Assembly: GCF_000002235.5 (NCBI RefSeq)
Contig: NW_022145558.1
Span: 1,238,501 to 1,302,500, forward strand
Length of the DNA stretch: 64,000 nucleotides
Direction: 5' to 3'
Source: Strongylocentrotus purpuratus
Lineage: Eukaryota > Echinodermata > Echinoidea > Camarodonta > Strongylocentrotidae
A program made the position numbers and the translations under genes. Under the pieces are notes generated by a model. The model had not been told where the DNA came from. It worked only from the letters and a program-made list of their open reading frames with translations, and did not search any database. Below are positions 13,885 to 26,786 of this stretch, in pieces (position 1 is the first letter of the stretch; each line of letters opens with the position of its first letter).

Positions 13885-14410
13885 ACAATATACTCACTAT
13901 TTGCCTAGATCCTGCTAAATGCGAAATGAATCTTGGAATGAAGCTTCAAGTCCTCTCCTCAGAAATATATAATTATAGCCGAGCTGAAAGGATTCACAAT
14001 AATCTTACACAGTTCAAATAAATGTAACTAGCAACACGTGACATGAGAGGTCTCTTCTAGAACGTGTTATGAAGGCGTTAACAATGTCTCTTTCGCAATA
14101 TAAGAGGAGAGTTTGTCTATGGTTCATGAATCCGTGTGTGACAGATGCCAAATCATGCAGTGTGTCAAGAAAAATGATCTAGAAATCAATCTAATGCCGA
14201 TTCTCTTTTCACTAAAATGTGCTTCGTTCCATCGAATTTCCATGTAGAAGTGACGGATAACCCAAATGAAATGAAAGACGTAGGTTGCATGAGTCTGTAA
14301 TTCAACGTCTGGTGAAGTGACACCTGGCAGGTAGCTGCTCAAGTCAGTTGGATCGTGTGGTCAAAAAATGAAGCTAGAGGAAAATACATATAACTAGAGC
14401 TAATCGACCA
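13885..14410. repeat. Dispersed repeat body, copy 2
   Basis: Matches 585-1080 through blocks such as CCTGCTAAATGCGAAATGAA and CATGTAGAAGTGACGGATAA. Here the foldback minisatellite part is missing. Confidence 0.75.
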
Positions 14411-14601
14411 AACAAAAAAGATACATATCTCTTGCTCAGTGAGTCGGTCCTGTGGGCATTGTGACGCAAGTAATATCACGTGATAAAGTGGCCTGGGCAT
14501 TCCGCTCAACAAGTGGAAACCTTAGTCTGTTACCCGACAGAAAAGAAACTACTTTAAATGACGATGGGGAGGGGGGGGGGGGGGGGGGGGGGAAGGGACT
14601 T

Positions 14602-14652
<51 letters not shown>

Positions 14653-15849
14653 CTTTCGACAGCATTATGGGGGTAAAGCATGTCATCCATGCTAAAATGA
14701 TCTAGAAACCAATCTAATGCAGATTCCCCTTTCACTAATATGCTTCGTTCCGTCAGATTTCCATTTATTTCCATCTTCATATAAAAACTATTATACATCA
14801 TTAAAATATTATACATTAAACAAAACAAAAAAAGCCATCATACATGTGAACTGTATCAAAGAGACCAAATTTACCAGCCAAACATGAGAAAAGGGGAAGT
14901 AATAAAGGATAAAGGCCTTGTCAAATAAGTTCCCTATGTAGAAGTCACCGATAAACCGTATTAAATGAAAGACATAGGCTGCATGAGTCTGTATTTTAAC
15001 CTGTGGTGAAATGGCATTTGGCAGGTACTTGATGCAAGTCAGTTGGATCATGAAGTTCAAAAACGGAACCAGAGGAATATACATATCTCTTGCTCAGTGA
15101 GTCGGTCCTGATAGGCATTGTGACGAAAATAGTATCATTTGATAAAGTGGCCTGGGCATTCTGCTCAACAAGTGGAAACCTTAGTCTGTTACCAGACAGA
15201 AAATAAACTACTTAAAATGACGATGGGGAGGGGAGGGAGGGACTTCAATATATATCAACTGCTATTGCATCTGAGTACTTTCCCTCACAATGCAATCTCT
15301 TAAATCTACTACACTAGCGAATAATGTAAACAGGATATTTATTTGTTGGGGGGGGGGGGGTAAGGGTAAGCCAGGCTTTTGTTACCGGGTAAATATTTAA
15401 TTATGTTTTCAATCTGATATTCGCGTTTCGTTTCGTCATGCTTTTGATACATTTATTAGTATCTAAATCTAAGGAAATTTATACTACAGTTAGAAAGTTA
15501 AAGGTTACATTGAGTTCTGGTCATGCGATTGCATTGTGAAAGAAACGGTGAGTAACCGATGAGAAAAGGTTGATCAAGTAGCATATACGTTTAGGTGTGT
15601 ACTGCAAGGTTCTGGAGTCATCACAATGATAACAAATTTGGCCCAGCTTTAGTAAAGTAACAAGCACTGTACAAGGAAAGAAGTATATGGGACTACAGAA
15701 ACATGTGGAATAAAAATTAGGCGTCATTTTTAGGCTGATACTTGTCATATTTAGAATAGAAGAGCCATGTTTTTCAGGGAGTATTTTTTCTCTGATTTCT
15801 TCCATACGTGCATATGATTATCAAAATGATAAAGCTCACAAGTTTTCAT

Positions 15850-16460
15850 ATGGCTCCGTTTAGTCTCATTTCACAACGCCCCCTATCGTCAGAGTATGAT
15901 CAGAGTCAGCAGCCTAACATGTTAGCCTACGGACGTTTTTTTTTTTTAATCGTTAAAAATTCATTTTTTGTTTAAAAGAAAAGCACATCCACCCGACGTA
16001 CGTTATCACTAGCTCTTTCATTGGAGCCCTCATGTCTCATTGACTTTTGAAAGTTCACCCACCGTAATTTTTCAAAATAGGTTGCAAGCTCGACATTGCC
16101 TATAATACACATGTGAAACAAGTCTAACTTTGGACTCAGTTTACCAAGCGATTTGAAGATTATAGGTCGAGCACACGAAACATAAAAAGCATGAATTATC
16201 ATAACTCACTTCTGCCTATTTCATTATGTCCATTTCATCCAACCCCCCACTGTAATTTTTCCATTTAGTAAAAGCAAACATTTTGCCGAGTTTAGCAAAA
16301 ACATGAATATTCATGAACGGTCAGACAATACAGCCTTTTAGTACGTAACGTATAGTGAATGGGAATGGGCGATGATCCGTTCAGGAGGTAGAGGTCAGTG
16401 GTTTGTGCTGGCAATGTTCACGCGAGCGAAAATGAGATAATCGGAGCAATATGTGTTTTA
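15850..16460. other. Insertion of about 600 bp in array copy 3
   Basis: Present between GCTCACAAGTTTT and CCCCAGAACTCAG, which are close together at about 2700 and 11080. Ends were not resolved. No coding content was seen. Confidence 0.5.
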
Positions 16461-16769
16461 CATTTCCCCAGAACTCAGCCTTTTCTTTAAACTTAACGAT
16501 AATTGCCCGACAATGTTTGTAAAAACATTCATGAAATTCAAATGAAGCCATGAAATAATTATGTCATTAGTATATCATGTAGAAAAGAGGCTTTCTATGT
16601 AAAGTTGAAGACAAAATCATCCCCCGACATTTGACGATTCTACAAGTAACCTTGCTCGCATCCTAACGAATTTTCATCTCTATATTAAAAAAATTGTTAT
16701 GGAACCGATTGTGTGTGAAGTATGTTTTGGTTCTTCCTCTGAGTTTACTTTTGGACCCTGGATTTGTTA

Positions 16770-16814
<45 letters not shown>

Positions 16815-17599
16815 CACACACAAAAGAGTGACTTTGCCTGGAATTCACACAAATCTATGTCTGATCCCATTATTCATATCGTGGTATACGGACTGGCATA
16901 CTCTTATTATCATGTCAAGTATCGTAGTTGAATAAGATATTTCATACGACTGGGCTTGTATCAAAGGTGACAGAAGAAAGAAAAAACACTTTTGAAAGGA
17001 ACGTTCTGAAAAAAAACGTACCTTGATTTATATCATTCGTAATGAGCTCACGCTGGTAGGTGGTACTTTGAAAAAAAGTTTATGAACACTGGTTGCAACC
17101 GGAGGAGCGTGGGTGGTTAAAAGCTTAAAAACATGTTTACCGAATGGATTCTTTAGAGCAAAATTACAATGAAAAAACTATATTTGAAATGTAAGCATGT
17201 CCAAATTTGGGTATTACACTTCGTTCTACTCTGATACAAACATCCCTCGCTAAAATGAGAAACGACAAAAATCAGACAGACATATATATTAGCTGAAGTG
17301 TAAAAAATAATAACCAGATTTTGGCTTCGGTTTATGACACTTTACCTGAATTTTAAGTCCACCATTCTTAACGAGATTTCACATTTATATATGTATCATA
17401 ATTTAATTCAGGAAATAAGTAAAAACCCTTCAATCTAAACCAGAGCTTCATTCATACATATAGCTAAGGTATGCTATACTTGAGCCCAAGGGGGCATTTG
17501 ACCGTAAAGCTGGTGTTGAATAGATTGAGAATTTTACAGAAACGTTTGTTTTCTTCTCGCAGCGTTCTAAATTAGTAAAAAAGAATAACAGAACTGGAC

Positions 17600-18907
17600 A
17601 AACATCTTGTTTGCTATTACTACTTCACATTTACGTACATATGTACTACCGACCTATCTATTTATCTATATATCCACACCACCTATATATTCATCTATCT
17701 GTTTTCTTTCTCTCTTTCTCCCCCTCTATTTCCCTCTCTCTCTCTCTCCCTTTCTCTCTTACACTCTGAATGTATTGTACTTTGTTTCATTTCTCTTTTT
17801 GTGACAGTCTAGTATATATGTATTCTGCTTTTTTTCTCTGTATATTAAGTCAGTATATTTTAATTCAGTTAACCTACACGCAACAAGCCTAGCTTTAAGT
17901 AAGTTCATTTTTCATTTCCGTATTCAATAATTTACAGAACATTCTTTCATGTCATTATTTACTTCCATATTACTTAATTAAAGAAATGTTATACGTTGTA
18001 AAATACATTATGTTTTGTTGATTTTGCATGGAATATGGATAATAAATTTTAAAAAATCAAGGATCGTACATTTTTTTCCAGGTACAATCATTTTTAGTCT
18101 CTTGACTGAAATTGTGATTGTGAATGAATTCGATATGTTTTTTAGTTTAATAAAGCATCTAATTCAACTTGACCATGCTGGCTTTTACAAACCGTGTTGA
18201 CTGCAGCTAGGGCCCACACATAAAATGAAATTAATACTGATGAGGCTACCCTGGGTAAACAAGACATATTAGTATATTCATTATTATTACTATACATTTA
18301 CTTTTTTTGACAATCATGCCCTATCAAGATGCCGGGGTTAATATTTAACATTATGTTTGACAAAACGCGATGTGAACAAGTCAAGATATTCAAAGACGGG
18401 GAATTTCCAACAAGTTATTGCCACTATATTGACAGGTGGGCGTTGGGTATTTTTGTATGCACCGAAAAGGTCACTCGGAATTTCGAGGTGACGTGTACTG
18501 ACATTTTTAAAGGGGCACGGGCTGATTGCCCTTTCATAGGTCACTAATCCATCTCTGATTATTATTGATAATCGTATAGCGAAAAAACTAAGGGGAGATT
18601 TTACTCATGTGAGTTACTGCAGTACAGTGTACATTGAGTGCACACGGGACACCCTCTTTCCCTTTACTTCCTACTCTGCACGATATTTTCACTTTCTATT
18701 TTCATATTACACAAATATAATACAAATTGAAGGAAAAAAAAATTCTCTTTCATTTCCAAACAAACTTTGTTTTAATGCACTTGACGGTGGTCACAGACCT
18801 GTCCAACTCAAAGTCAATCACGGCTTTCAACTTCAATGACTTTGGTGATTTTAGAATGGATAATGGTACTGTGCTTTCCCCTTTACTCCTCTTTCAGAGG
18901 ACATATT
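17600..18907. other. Non-coding interval
   Basis: Starts with a CT-rich low-complexity tract (17640-17770). GAGGCTACCCTGGGTAAACA at about 18240 resembles a SINE tail. No gene is supported. Confidence 0.5.
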
Positions 18908-18908
18908 G

Positions 18909-19114
18909 GCCCGAATTCACAAAGGAGGTTTCTCGACAAACCTAGGTTTATGTACGTCATATGACGCGTTTTGGCGCGTTTTTACAACCATATGACGCGT
19001 TTTGACGCGTTTTTTTTTTTTTACCAAGGTTTATAAAAACGCGTAAAAACGCGTCATAATATGAAGCACTTAAACCTAGGTTTGTCGACAAACCTCATTT
19101 GTGTATTCGGGCCA
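18909..19114. mobile_element. MITE with GGCCCGAATTCACAAA ends
   Basis: GGCCCGAATTCACAAAGGAG on the left and, inverted, GGCCCGAATACACAAATGAG on the right, both followed by TCGACAAACCTAGGTTTA. The centre is rich in TGACGCGTTTTGGCGCG-type palindromes. Confidence 0.75.
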
Positions 19115-19223
19115 CTATGTATGATCAAATCTCTTTGTCATGCTTGAGCATTGGTGCGTGAAATTCGGCAGGGGTGTGTGCAATGACAAGATTAACATAT
19201 TAGGAACTTTTAGATTTCGACAT

Positions 19224-19323
19224 ATAGTGGGGTGCTACATGAGACGTCCTTATAAGGCAATTTGTCGTCCTTTTAAGGCACTGCTAGTGCCTTATAAGGA
19301 CGTCACACGTAGCAGTCCACTAT
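19224..19323. mobile_element. Small palindromic MITE of about 100 bp
   Basis: ATAGTGGGGTGCTAC and its inverse bound arms containing GACGTCCTTATAAGGCA. It could form a hairpin. Confidence 0.65.
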
Positions 19324-19909
19324 CTATCAGGTAGATTCCGGATTTGAATTCAAGGTTGAAGATGGCATTATGAAGGCCAGTTTATGCGTTGCAGGTGAAC
19401 TAACAACTCTTGAAATATCTAAAGGGAATCTGTTAGAAGTCTTTAGCATCTGGGAGAGTGGAGATATGAAGGAAGAAAGAAAGGCCTTAAAACTGACCAG
19501 AAACGGACAAAATGGCGCCTGGACGGATACGCATACTTGATTTCGGAAAACGAAGAATCAGAAGACCTTGATTGTATGCCGGAGATTATGCGTAAGAAGT
19601 TTGAAAGGAATCGCACTTTGGGAAGGGATATGGATTAGAATAACAAAAACTGCGTGCCAAATTAACGGGATTTTTTTTTTTTGGGGGGGGGGGGGAGAAG
19701 AAGAAGAAAGCAGAATGCGAACAAGAACAAGGCATTGACGAAGACGTCATATTATCTATAATACATATAATAAATATAATACAATACATATTAACAATAT
19801 AAAATAATGATAATAATTATAACAAAAAATAAACATATAATACTTAGTAGTACAATAAAGCCTCTAAATTACTCACCCTTCTTAATAATTGTTTCGTGAG
19901 AATGTGTCA

Positions 19910-20795
19910 TATTAAGCTAACAGATCGTACACGTTTTAGGTCAACTACATATCGGGTGATTTATAAAAATAAAAATACAACCACCTCCATAGCAGCTGGG
20001 ATATACGAGAGGTTCGCCGGAAAAATAACGATTTTTTTTTTTAATGACGTCACTATATGGACCAATACTGCCCAAGCAGACGACATCCCATGAAGAATAA
20101 ACATGATTGCAAAGCTATTTTTTGTCAACTTATAATGAGTTTAGTGTATATAAATGTAATGGCATGTCAAACCATTCAAAAGGGGATTTGACCCGATTCT
20201 GTTAACTAAAATCTTTTGCTTGTAAATACACAGGAAAGGGGTTAATTAACAATCAAAGAAACCCGTCTTTTAAATTGTAAAACCCCCCGGAATGATATTA
20301 AGGACGGCATTTGTTCCCTCTTGAAACACCGAACATATACACGGTGTGTGCTGCTGAATATACAATGGCGTCTTATTTTGTTTACAAGCGACAGATTCCT
20401 TTATTTTTGTATCGCTGCATTTGTCATCCAAATAAAACCTTGCGCGGGGTTTAGAGTGAGGCAATAGATTATACATTTAGCCTGACGGTAGTGAAGTAAA
20501 AGAAAGAACTCAAGAGAAGATGAAAACACAGGCACTGAAAATGTGTGACATGTCATGGGACATCGTCTGCTTGTGCAAATCATGTCCATACTGTGATCTC
20601 ACACTTCTCAGCAGCGTTCGGAGAGCTCTTCAGGTGCTATACCGGGGCTGTGTTTAAGCGTTTTGTAATTTATAATTATCATTACTTCATATGTTTCCAA
20701 GCATTGAATTTTGATAACCTTGTCGAATCAAAGTTTCAACTTTGCAATAATGACAATAAAGTTAGTTTTTAAAATCAATGAATATCTACTTTAAA
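19910..20795. mobile_element. Second copy of the interior of the 3526-6717 element
   Basis: Matches 4000-4577 and 6039-6325 as one continuous stretch. It lacks the Harbinger-like insertion and both long terminal arms, and so records the pre-insertion state. Confidence 0.8.
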
Positions 20796-21830
20796 GTATT
20801 CAACAAAGTCCATAATTCGACCAGTCCACATTTTATTCTTGAGTTACAAGAAACACAAACAATCCTAGAATTTACAAGGGGTATAAATAATTTAGTTGTA
20901 AACTATATATGTTTGGTTTACATTCGTCTCTGGATCCCTCTTCATACCTCTCTCTTTGATGACCCCTTTTGTTCTCTGCAGCCAGCTTCTCTTAAACCTT
21001 CTTTTCACTCCCCCTAATATCCCTCCGATATCCTCCTCCTTTGAATTCCTTCCTCTTTTTCCTCCTCCTCCTCCTCCTCCTCCTCCTCCCCAGGAGCAGT
21101 TAAACATGAAAAGGCCGTTGGAGGGGAAGGGGGTGGGGTTGAGGTAATGGCATTCATTTTCTACACGTGCCTCGCAATTTTGTTGGGGATCTAGAGGAGC
21201 CCCCCCCCCCTCTAGGACCGCTTCTGTTCCTCGATCCTCTCCTCTTTCCCCTCTAATTCATTCCCTCTCCTGCCACGCTTCCTTGATCACCTCTCTTTTT
21301 ACATCTTACTGCATTTGCGTTCATTTGATTTGTCTGTGTCTCTGCCCGAATCAAGGGTACCCTCGAAAAGTGACAATTTAAAAAAGGGGATAAAAACCAT
21401 GGTACAGAAAGAGACAAAAGAATATGGAAAGAGAGAGAGAGAGAGGGGGGGGGGTGGGAAGAAAAGAAAAGAAAAGATAGAGAGAGAACTAGAGAGTGAG
21501 AGGCAAGCTAACAATACACATATACATAATCACGATTACATATCAAATTAAATAATAAACCCATGCCGTTACCATAAGAAAACAAAATTGCATTAAAATT
21601 ACAAATTTCTACAAATAACTATGTATTTATTTATGTTCATAATTTTTCTTTTAATGGGAATCTCAGTCAATATAATACAGATCGTCATAATATATTGAAA
21701 GTCAATGTGTACTATTTGTTTACTGAATATACATGAGCTGGGAGTGTACAATATTCAGACACTTAGAAGTTATCTAGGAATCCTGCGTTCAAGTTTAACA
21801 TATAGAACGAGAAACTCATATCATAATTAA
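20796..21830. other. Non-coding interval with purine/pyrimidine runs
   Basis: CTCCTCCTC repeats lie at 21057-21090 and AGAGAGAG/GGGG at 21428-21455. No gene was seen. Confidence 0.5.
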
Positions 21831-21834
21831 AGGG

Positions 21835-22035
21835 GTCTTGGTCTGGTGGCTATTTTCAGTCACCGGGATGTTGATATCATAGTTTGCGCTTTGAATCCCG
21901 CTGTGGTACCGATGTCCTTTGCCAAAACATTAATCTACGTTTGTCAGGTGTAGTTGGCCACTTGGTAGGAATTCATTCCTTGAATGCTCCAAGCGGCTCA
22001 GGGCAGCTAGGCTAAAGCCAGGTAAACAATAATAT
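21835..22035 (+). mobile_element. Degenerate tRNA-like SINE
   Basis: GGTCTTGGTCTGGTGGCTAT resembles a tRNA A box and GCTTTGAATCCCGC a decayed B box. The tail has AGGCTAAAGCCAGGTAAACA. Confidence 0.5.
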
Positions 22036-22290
22036 TTTGTGGGCACTTTGAGCATCCCCTGTGATGAATACGTGTGCAATATAAGCGTAGCTATTATTAT
22101 TATGCTGAAAGAGAACTTATTTATTCATTTACTGATTATACTACAAATGAAAATGGAACAAGATGTCACAAATGTTAACAAAAATGTTACACACTTCGCA
22201 GCTGTTTTTTTTTTTTTTTTTTCTTGTAATCTTCAAAGGGCTATGCAGTCTATGTGAAGATTTTTTAAAACGAGAATCTTATAATCAAAG

Positions 22291-22827
22291 TTAAAGGGAC
22301 TTGGTAACATTGTTCAGATGAGAGATAGTGATGCTAAGGTAGTGACTTCAATGCTAGATGTACAATTAAAGACAGTCTGAACATTTGAGTGAAAACGGAT
22401 CATTATTCATGGTACAAATTGAGAAAAACTGATCTGATCGATTCCTTAATTCTCCCAACTATATTATTATAATTTAATTACATTTTGGAAATCGTCACAA
22501 AGCCATACAGTGGCTCTACATTTCATTACAGACATTTAAGTGTTGACAGATTTTTTATAGTCTGTTTTATGTCTTTTTTTCATGGAAAAACGGTTGGGAA
22601 AATTCAAAAATGGGTGGGAGAATTTACTGTTAATCACTGTTAGAGGGGGTCATACATCGACTACTTCAAAGAAAATCATACATATCTTCGTGGTTTGAGA
22701 ATTTGTTCAGGATTTGTTGCATGTCAGAGGGTTAGTACAGTAGAAGGAATTTAGTAAGTAACATTTTATACACAAATTAAGCATTTTTTTTTCATCAACC
22801 TTCAACAATGTTACCAAGTTACTTTAA
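22291..22827. mobile_element. TTAA-flanked MITE, AGGGACTTGGTAACATTGTT ends
   Basis: TTAAAGGGACTTGGTAACAT on the left and, inverted, TTAAAGTAACTTGGTAACAT on the right, 537 bases in all, with no coding content. Confidence 0.8.
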
Positions 22828-24115
22828 TACATAACATACATGTATTACATCATGATGTTGGAGCACAAAAATAAATTCTGAATCACCCTACAATTAAAAA
22901 AACAAGAATCAAACTCAGTAAAAAAAAAAAAAAACATCAAATGAATTAAATTGAGAATCTAAATTATGTAGCTGAATAGAAGTACTCCATATAAAAGACA
23001 TTGACGAGAAGAAGTCCGGAAGTGCTCTGATTTATTTGGCCTGCACTGTAGACCTCGCTTTCCTTGCTTTTACAAAATATATTCAGATACATTCAAATGA
23101 AAGAGCAAGTACCAAATAGAAGAACAGAGGATGACAGAATCGAGATGATACATAATGATATAAACATGGTACTGAAATCCCAAATGTCCATACAAAATTC
23201 ACAAATTTAACAGATTTCAATGTTGGCTACGTAGATGTCTTCAATTTTAGGACAAGTTGTTTCATATAAGATTTAAAAAATAAAAATGTGTTCGTCATTT
23301 GTTCTAAAATTGAAAATTTAACAGAATCTACTATTCAAAATGTACAGATACCAAATCTATTATATAAGCATTGCATACAAAACTAAAGCAAACTTGCGTA
23401 CCGAATATAATACGATGGTAAAGAATATGAAATAAATTCACAAATACATGTACACCTCAAAGAAAAAATATTTACACTAAGAGAGGTCATGGAAATCACA
23501 TTTAAAAAGACAATTGTATTATGGTCAAGCATAGTACTTTCTGAAATTCAGCATTTTGTTCTTCATGTCAAATGTCAGTTTATACACATTTATAAACATT
23601 TAACACAAATTAACTCTTATAGTGCCACAGGCTAATCCCCATTGTGCCAGATTGTTTTGGAGATAATCTGATTAACGCGAAGGTTCTATGAATGGTGAGT
23701 GCAAAACACACAGCACAGCCCAATGAGCATGAACAATAACTGCTCTTACGAAAGTGCCCTTGCACGCACATGGCACTCAATAGGTAGCGTGCATGCAGCC
23801 TCATGGCAGGCTGTGGGTTAACAAAAATTAAAAAATTAGTAACATATGCCTCAAGTGACATATTTATGTACATATACCCCCAGAATAAGTGGAAGAAAAC
23901 AAAAATGACAAGTTGATGTAACAATATATAGCATAAAGTAGTCAAGAATAAACGAATGCTTTTGGAATATAGATTACTGCAGCAAGAGATATATAAAACA
24001 TCACATGCAATGGTAAACAAGGCATTAAAGTCACATAACTACTGCAAAGTAATCATATACTTAACAGTTCCCAATACCAGTATAAGTTTTTTGAAAAAAA
24101 GGGAAAGTCAAAAAA
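22828..24115. other. AT-rich non-coding interval
   Basis: No repeat or supported gene. The longest open frames, such as 23610-24020 on the minus strand, have random-looking composition. Confidence 0.5.
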
Positions 24116-24512
24116 CATATGCCATGATAATCTTCATATATATATATATATATACGTATATAGGACACAAGGTAGATAAATAAAAACACCGGAGAAGTGA
24201 GTATTCCACTGACGTTTCGGGCATAGCCCTTTATCGAAGTGATTCAAGCATGAACAACAATATACAAAATCAAAAATATATAGGCGACGCTTGGTAGTCA
24301 AGATGCAAAGGCGCGTGACATCTTGACTACCAAGCGTCGCCTATATATTTTTGATTTTGTATATTGTTGTTCATGCTTGAATCACTTCGATAAAGGGCTA
24401 TGCCCGAAACGTCAGTGGAATACTCACTTCTCCGGTGTTTTTATTTATCTACCTTGTGTCCTATTAATTTTATGCACCGACGCAGAACCATTTATTTTTA
24501 CATTATATATAC

Positions 24513-24545
<33 letters not shown>

Positions 24546-25500
24546 GAGGCACATAATCAATATGCAATACAGTTAGTACAGTAACACTTTCTAACATAGT
24601 ATGGTATTACTTCAGAAAATGTGCCATGATAATCTTCTTATATATACATATATAATGAGGCACAGAATCAATAAACTTTAGAATTAGTACAGTAGGCCTA
24701 ATACTTTCTAACGTAGTATGGTATTACTTTAGAAAAATATGCCATGGTAATCTTTTTATATATACATATATTATGAGGCACAAAGTCAATAAACTTTAGA
24801 ACTAGTACAGTAGGCCTAATACTTTCTAACGTAATATGGTATTACTTCAGAAAATATGCCATGATAATCTTCTTATATATATATACATATATAATGAGGC
24901 ACACAATCAATCTACTTTACCGTTAGTACAGTAGGCCTAATACTTTCTACGTAGTATGGTATTACTTCAGAAAATATGCCATGATAATCTTCTTATATAT
25001 ACATATATAATGAGGCACACAATCAATCTACTTTACCGTTAGTACAGTATGCCTAATACTTTCTACGTAGTATGGTATTACTTCAGAAAATATGCCATGA
25101 TAATCTTCTTATATATATATTTACATATATAATGAGGCACATAGTCAATATACTTTAGAATTAGTACAGTAGGCCTAATACTTTCTAGAGTAGTATGTTA
25201 TCACTTCAGACAATATGCCATGATAATATTCATATATAATGAGGCACAGAATCAATATACTTTACAGTAAGTACAGTAGGCCTAATGCTTTGCAACGTAA
25301 TATGGTATTACTTTAGAAAATACGCCATGATAATCTTCCTAAATATTCATATATAATGAGGCACAAAATCAATATACTTTACAGTTAGTACAGTAATATT
25401 TATAACGTAGTATGGTATTACTCCAGAAAATCTGCCATGATATATTTTTATATATACATACGGAGGCACAAAATCGACATAATTTACAGTTAGGACAGGA
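24116..25500. repeat. Minisatellite of about 118 bp, about nine copies
   Basis: Units contain GCCATGATAATCTTC, a TATATACATATATAATGAGG run, then TTAGTACAGTAGGCCTAATA and ACTTTCTAACGTAGTATGG. Unit landmarks are at 24623, 24741, 24858, 24978, 25094, 25217, 25324 and 25434. An additional first unit is split by the palindrome at 24161-24463. Confidence 0.9.
24161..24463. repeat. Perfect palindrome: two 145-bp arms, 13-base loop
   Basis: 24161-24305 is the exact inverse of 24319-24463 by eye. Each arm holds GGGCTATGCCCGAAACGTC preceded by GATAAA, which recalls the stem II and GAAAC core of hammerhead ribozymes in Penelope-like retroelements, though CTGATGA is degenerate. It splits the first minisatellite unit, so it came by insertion. 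Confidence 0.85.
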
Positions 25501-26751
25501 ATACTTTTTAATATACTTAATTTAGAAAATTTGATTGTGACTATAGAAGTGAATAGAAAAAGTTATGTTACCATTTACCTCATTAAAAACTACAGATATC
25601 ATCACGTATCAATAATGTTTATAACTGATATTGAGGAAAAAGAAGGTTTGCCACTATCAAAAATTGAGTTAATGTTACATTTAACATTCCATTTATAAAA
25701 CCATGTATGCTCGATCACAATTCATATTTTGGTATTTGAGCAAAAATCATTTCTTTTTCTTCAAGTCTTCTAAAATGTGATATAAGTACCTCCAAATGAG
25801 AATACATACAATCAATAAAACAAATAGAAATTAATATCTTTCTTTTCATTAAATTACATGGTTGGGCAAATCCAAGGTAAATACATGTATGTCCTATATA
25901 TACCTAGCTTCATACATTGTAAGTATTGTTGAATTGTATTATGAAATTGTGAACATTAACTGACATGTAAATATCATTATCATTTCATGTTTTGGATGAT
26001 TAACGATCCAGTAGGATCAGTTTGATACAGTCATCAGATCGACTGAATCGGAGATGTGGTGGGATACTAATATGAGACAGAATAGCGTGGACTTGCCCAA
26101 TTACAAAGATGATTGGATATTGGCAATCAATTTGAACTCATGATCTAGGACCGTGACAAAATAATAATGCTTTTGGTTGTTCCAGCAGTTGTTATATGCT
26201 ATAATTATGATACAAGAACAGTATACATACACAATGTGCAGACCACCACGACAAGCAAGGGGTTCAACACGGATTAAATAACATTAATTTAAGAGTAAAA
26301 TCAAATTCAAATCCATATTTACTGCAGTACAGAGTGTGATCCAAATCAGTTGCACAAGTAAGTAATAATATTCAGTACAAGATAAATGTAAAGATTGCCG
26401 ATTTGAGGAGTAAAAGCTGACATTGCTTTCATTGGCTGGTCAACACGATCAATAATTGTATTTCTTTTATTGACAGAATATTGAGAAATATATCGGTTTA
26501 TCAAGACGTCGAAGATAAAATCTTGCAAAAACATGTACAAATATATAATTATGTATAAACATGTAAGGAGAAATGCATATAAAAATATAAAAATAGGATA
26601 TGATATCTTTTCATTAAGCAAATTGTAGGAATTGAAAGACAGTAACATTTGCGAATTAAACTTTTCACCGCTGCTAAAAACATATGATTGTGTAAAATAA
26701 TATATTACAAAAATACAACTCTAGTTGTTTAATGTCAGAATTGTTCATTTA

Positions 26752-26786
<35 letters not shown>

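Larger units (their letters stand above)
1081..17600. repeat. Tandem array of a 4-5 kb non-coding unit, broken by insertions
   Basis: The landmark GGGCATTTGACCGTTAAGCT recurs at about 8260, 12375 and 17490 (with small changes). Between landmarks come the same ordered blocks: CTTTCGAC(A/G)GCATTATG, AGTGAGTCGGTCCTG, GGGACTTCAATATA, TGGAACCGATTGTGTGTG with an (AG)n run, and TTGGCTTCGGTTTA. No block has a believable reading frame. Differences between copies are clean insertions, listed separately. Confidence 0.75.

Noticed and set aside
14607..14647. Alternating TA run as a coding or regulatory signal
   Set aside because: Simple microsatellite, variable between the array copies.
18329..18547. 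72-codon open frame, open on both strands
   Set aside because: Short, no family pattern, and equally open on the opposite strand, so no basis for a gene.
23610..24020. 136-codon minus-strand open frame
   Set aside because: Cys/Leu/Ile-rich random-looking translation from AT-rich DNA, with no domain or splice context.
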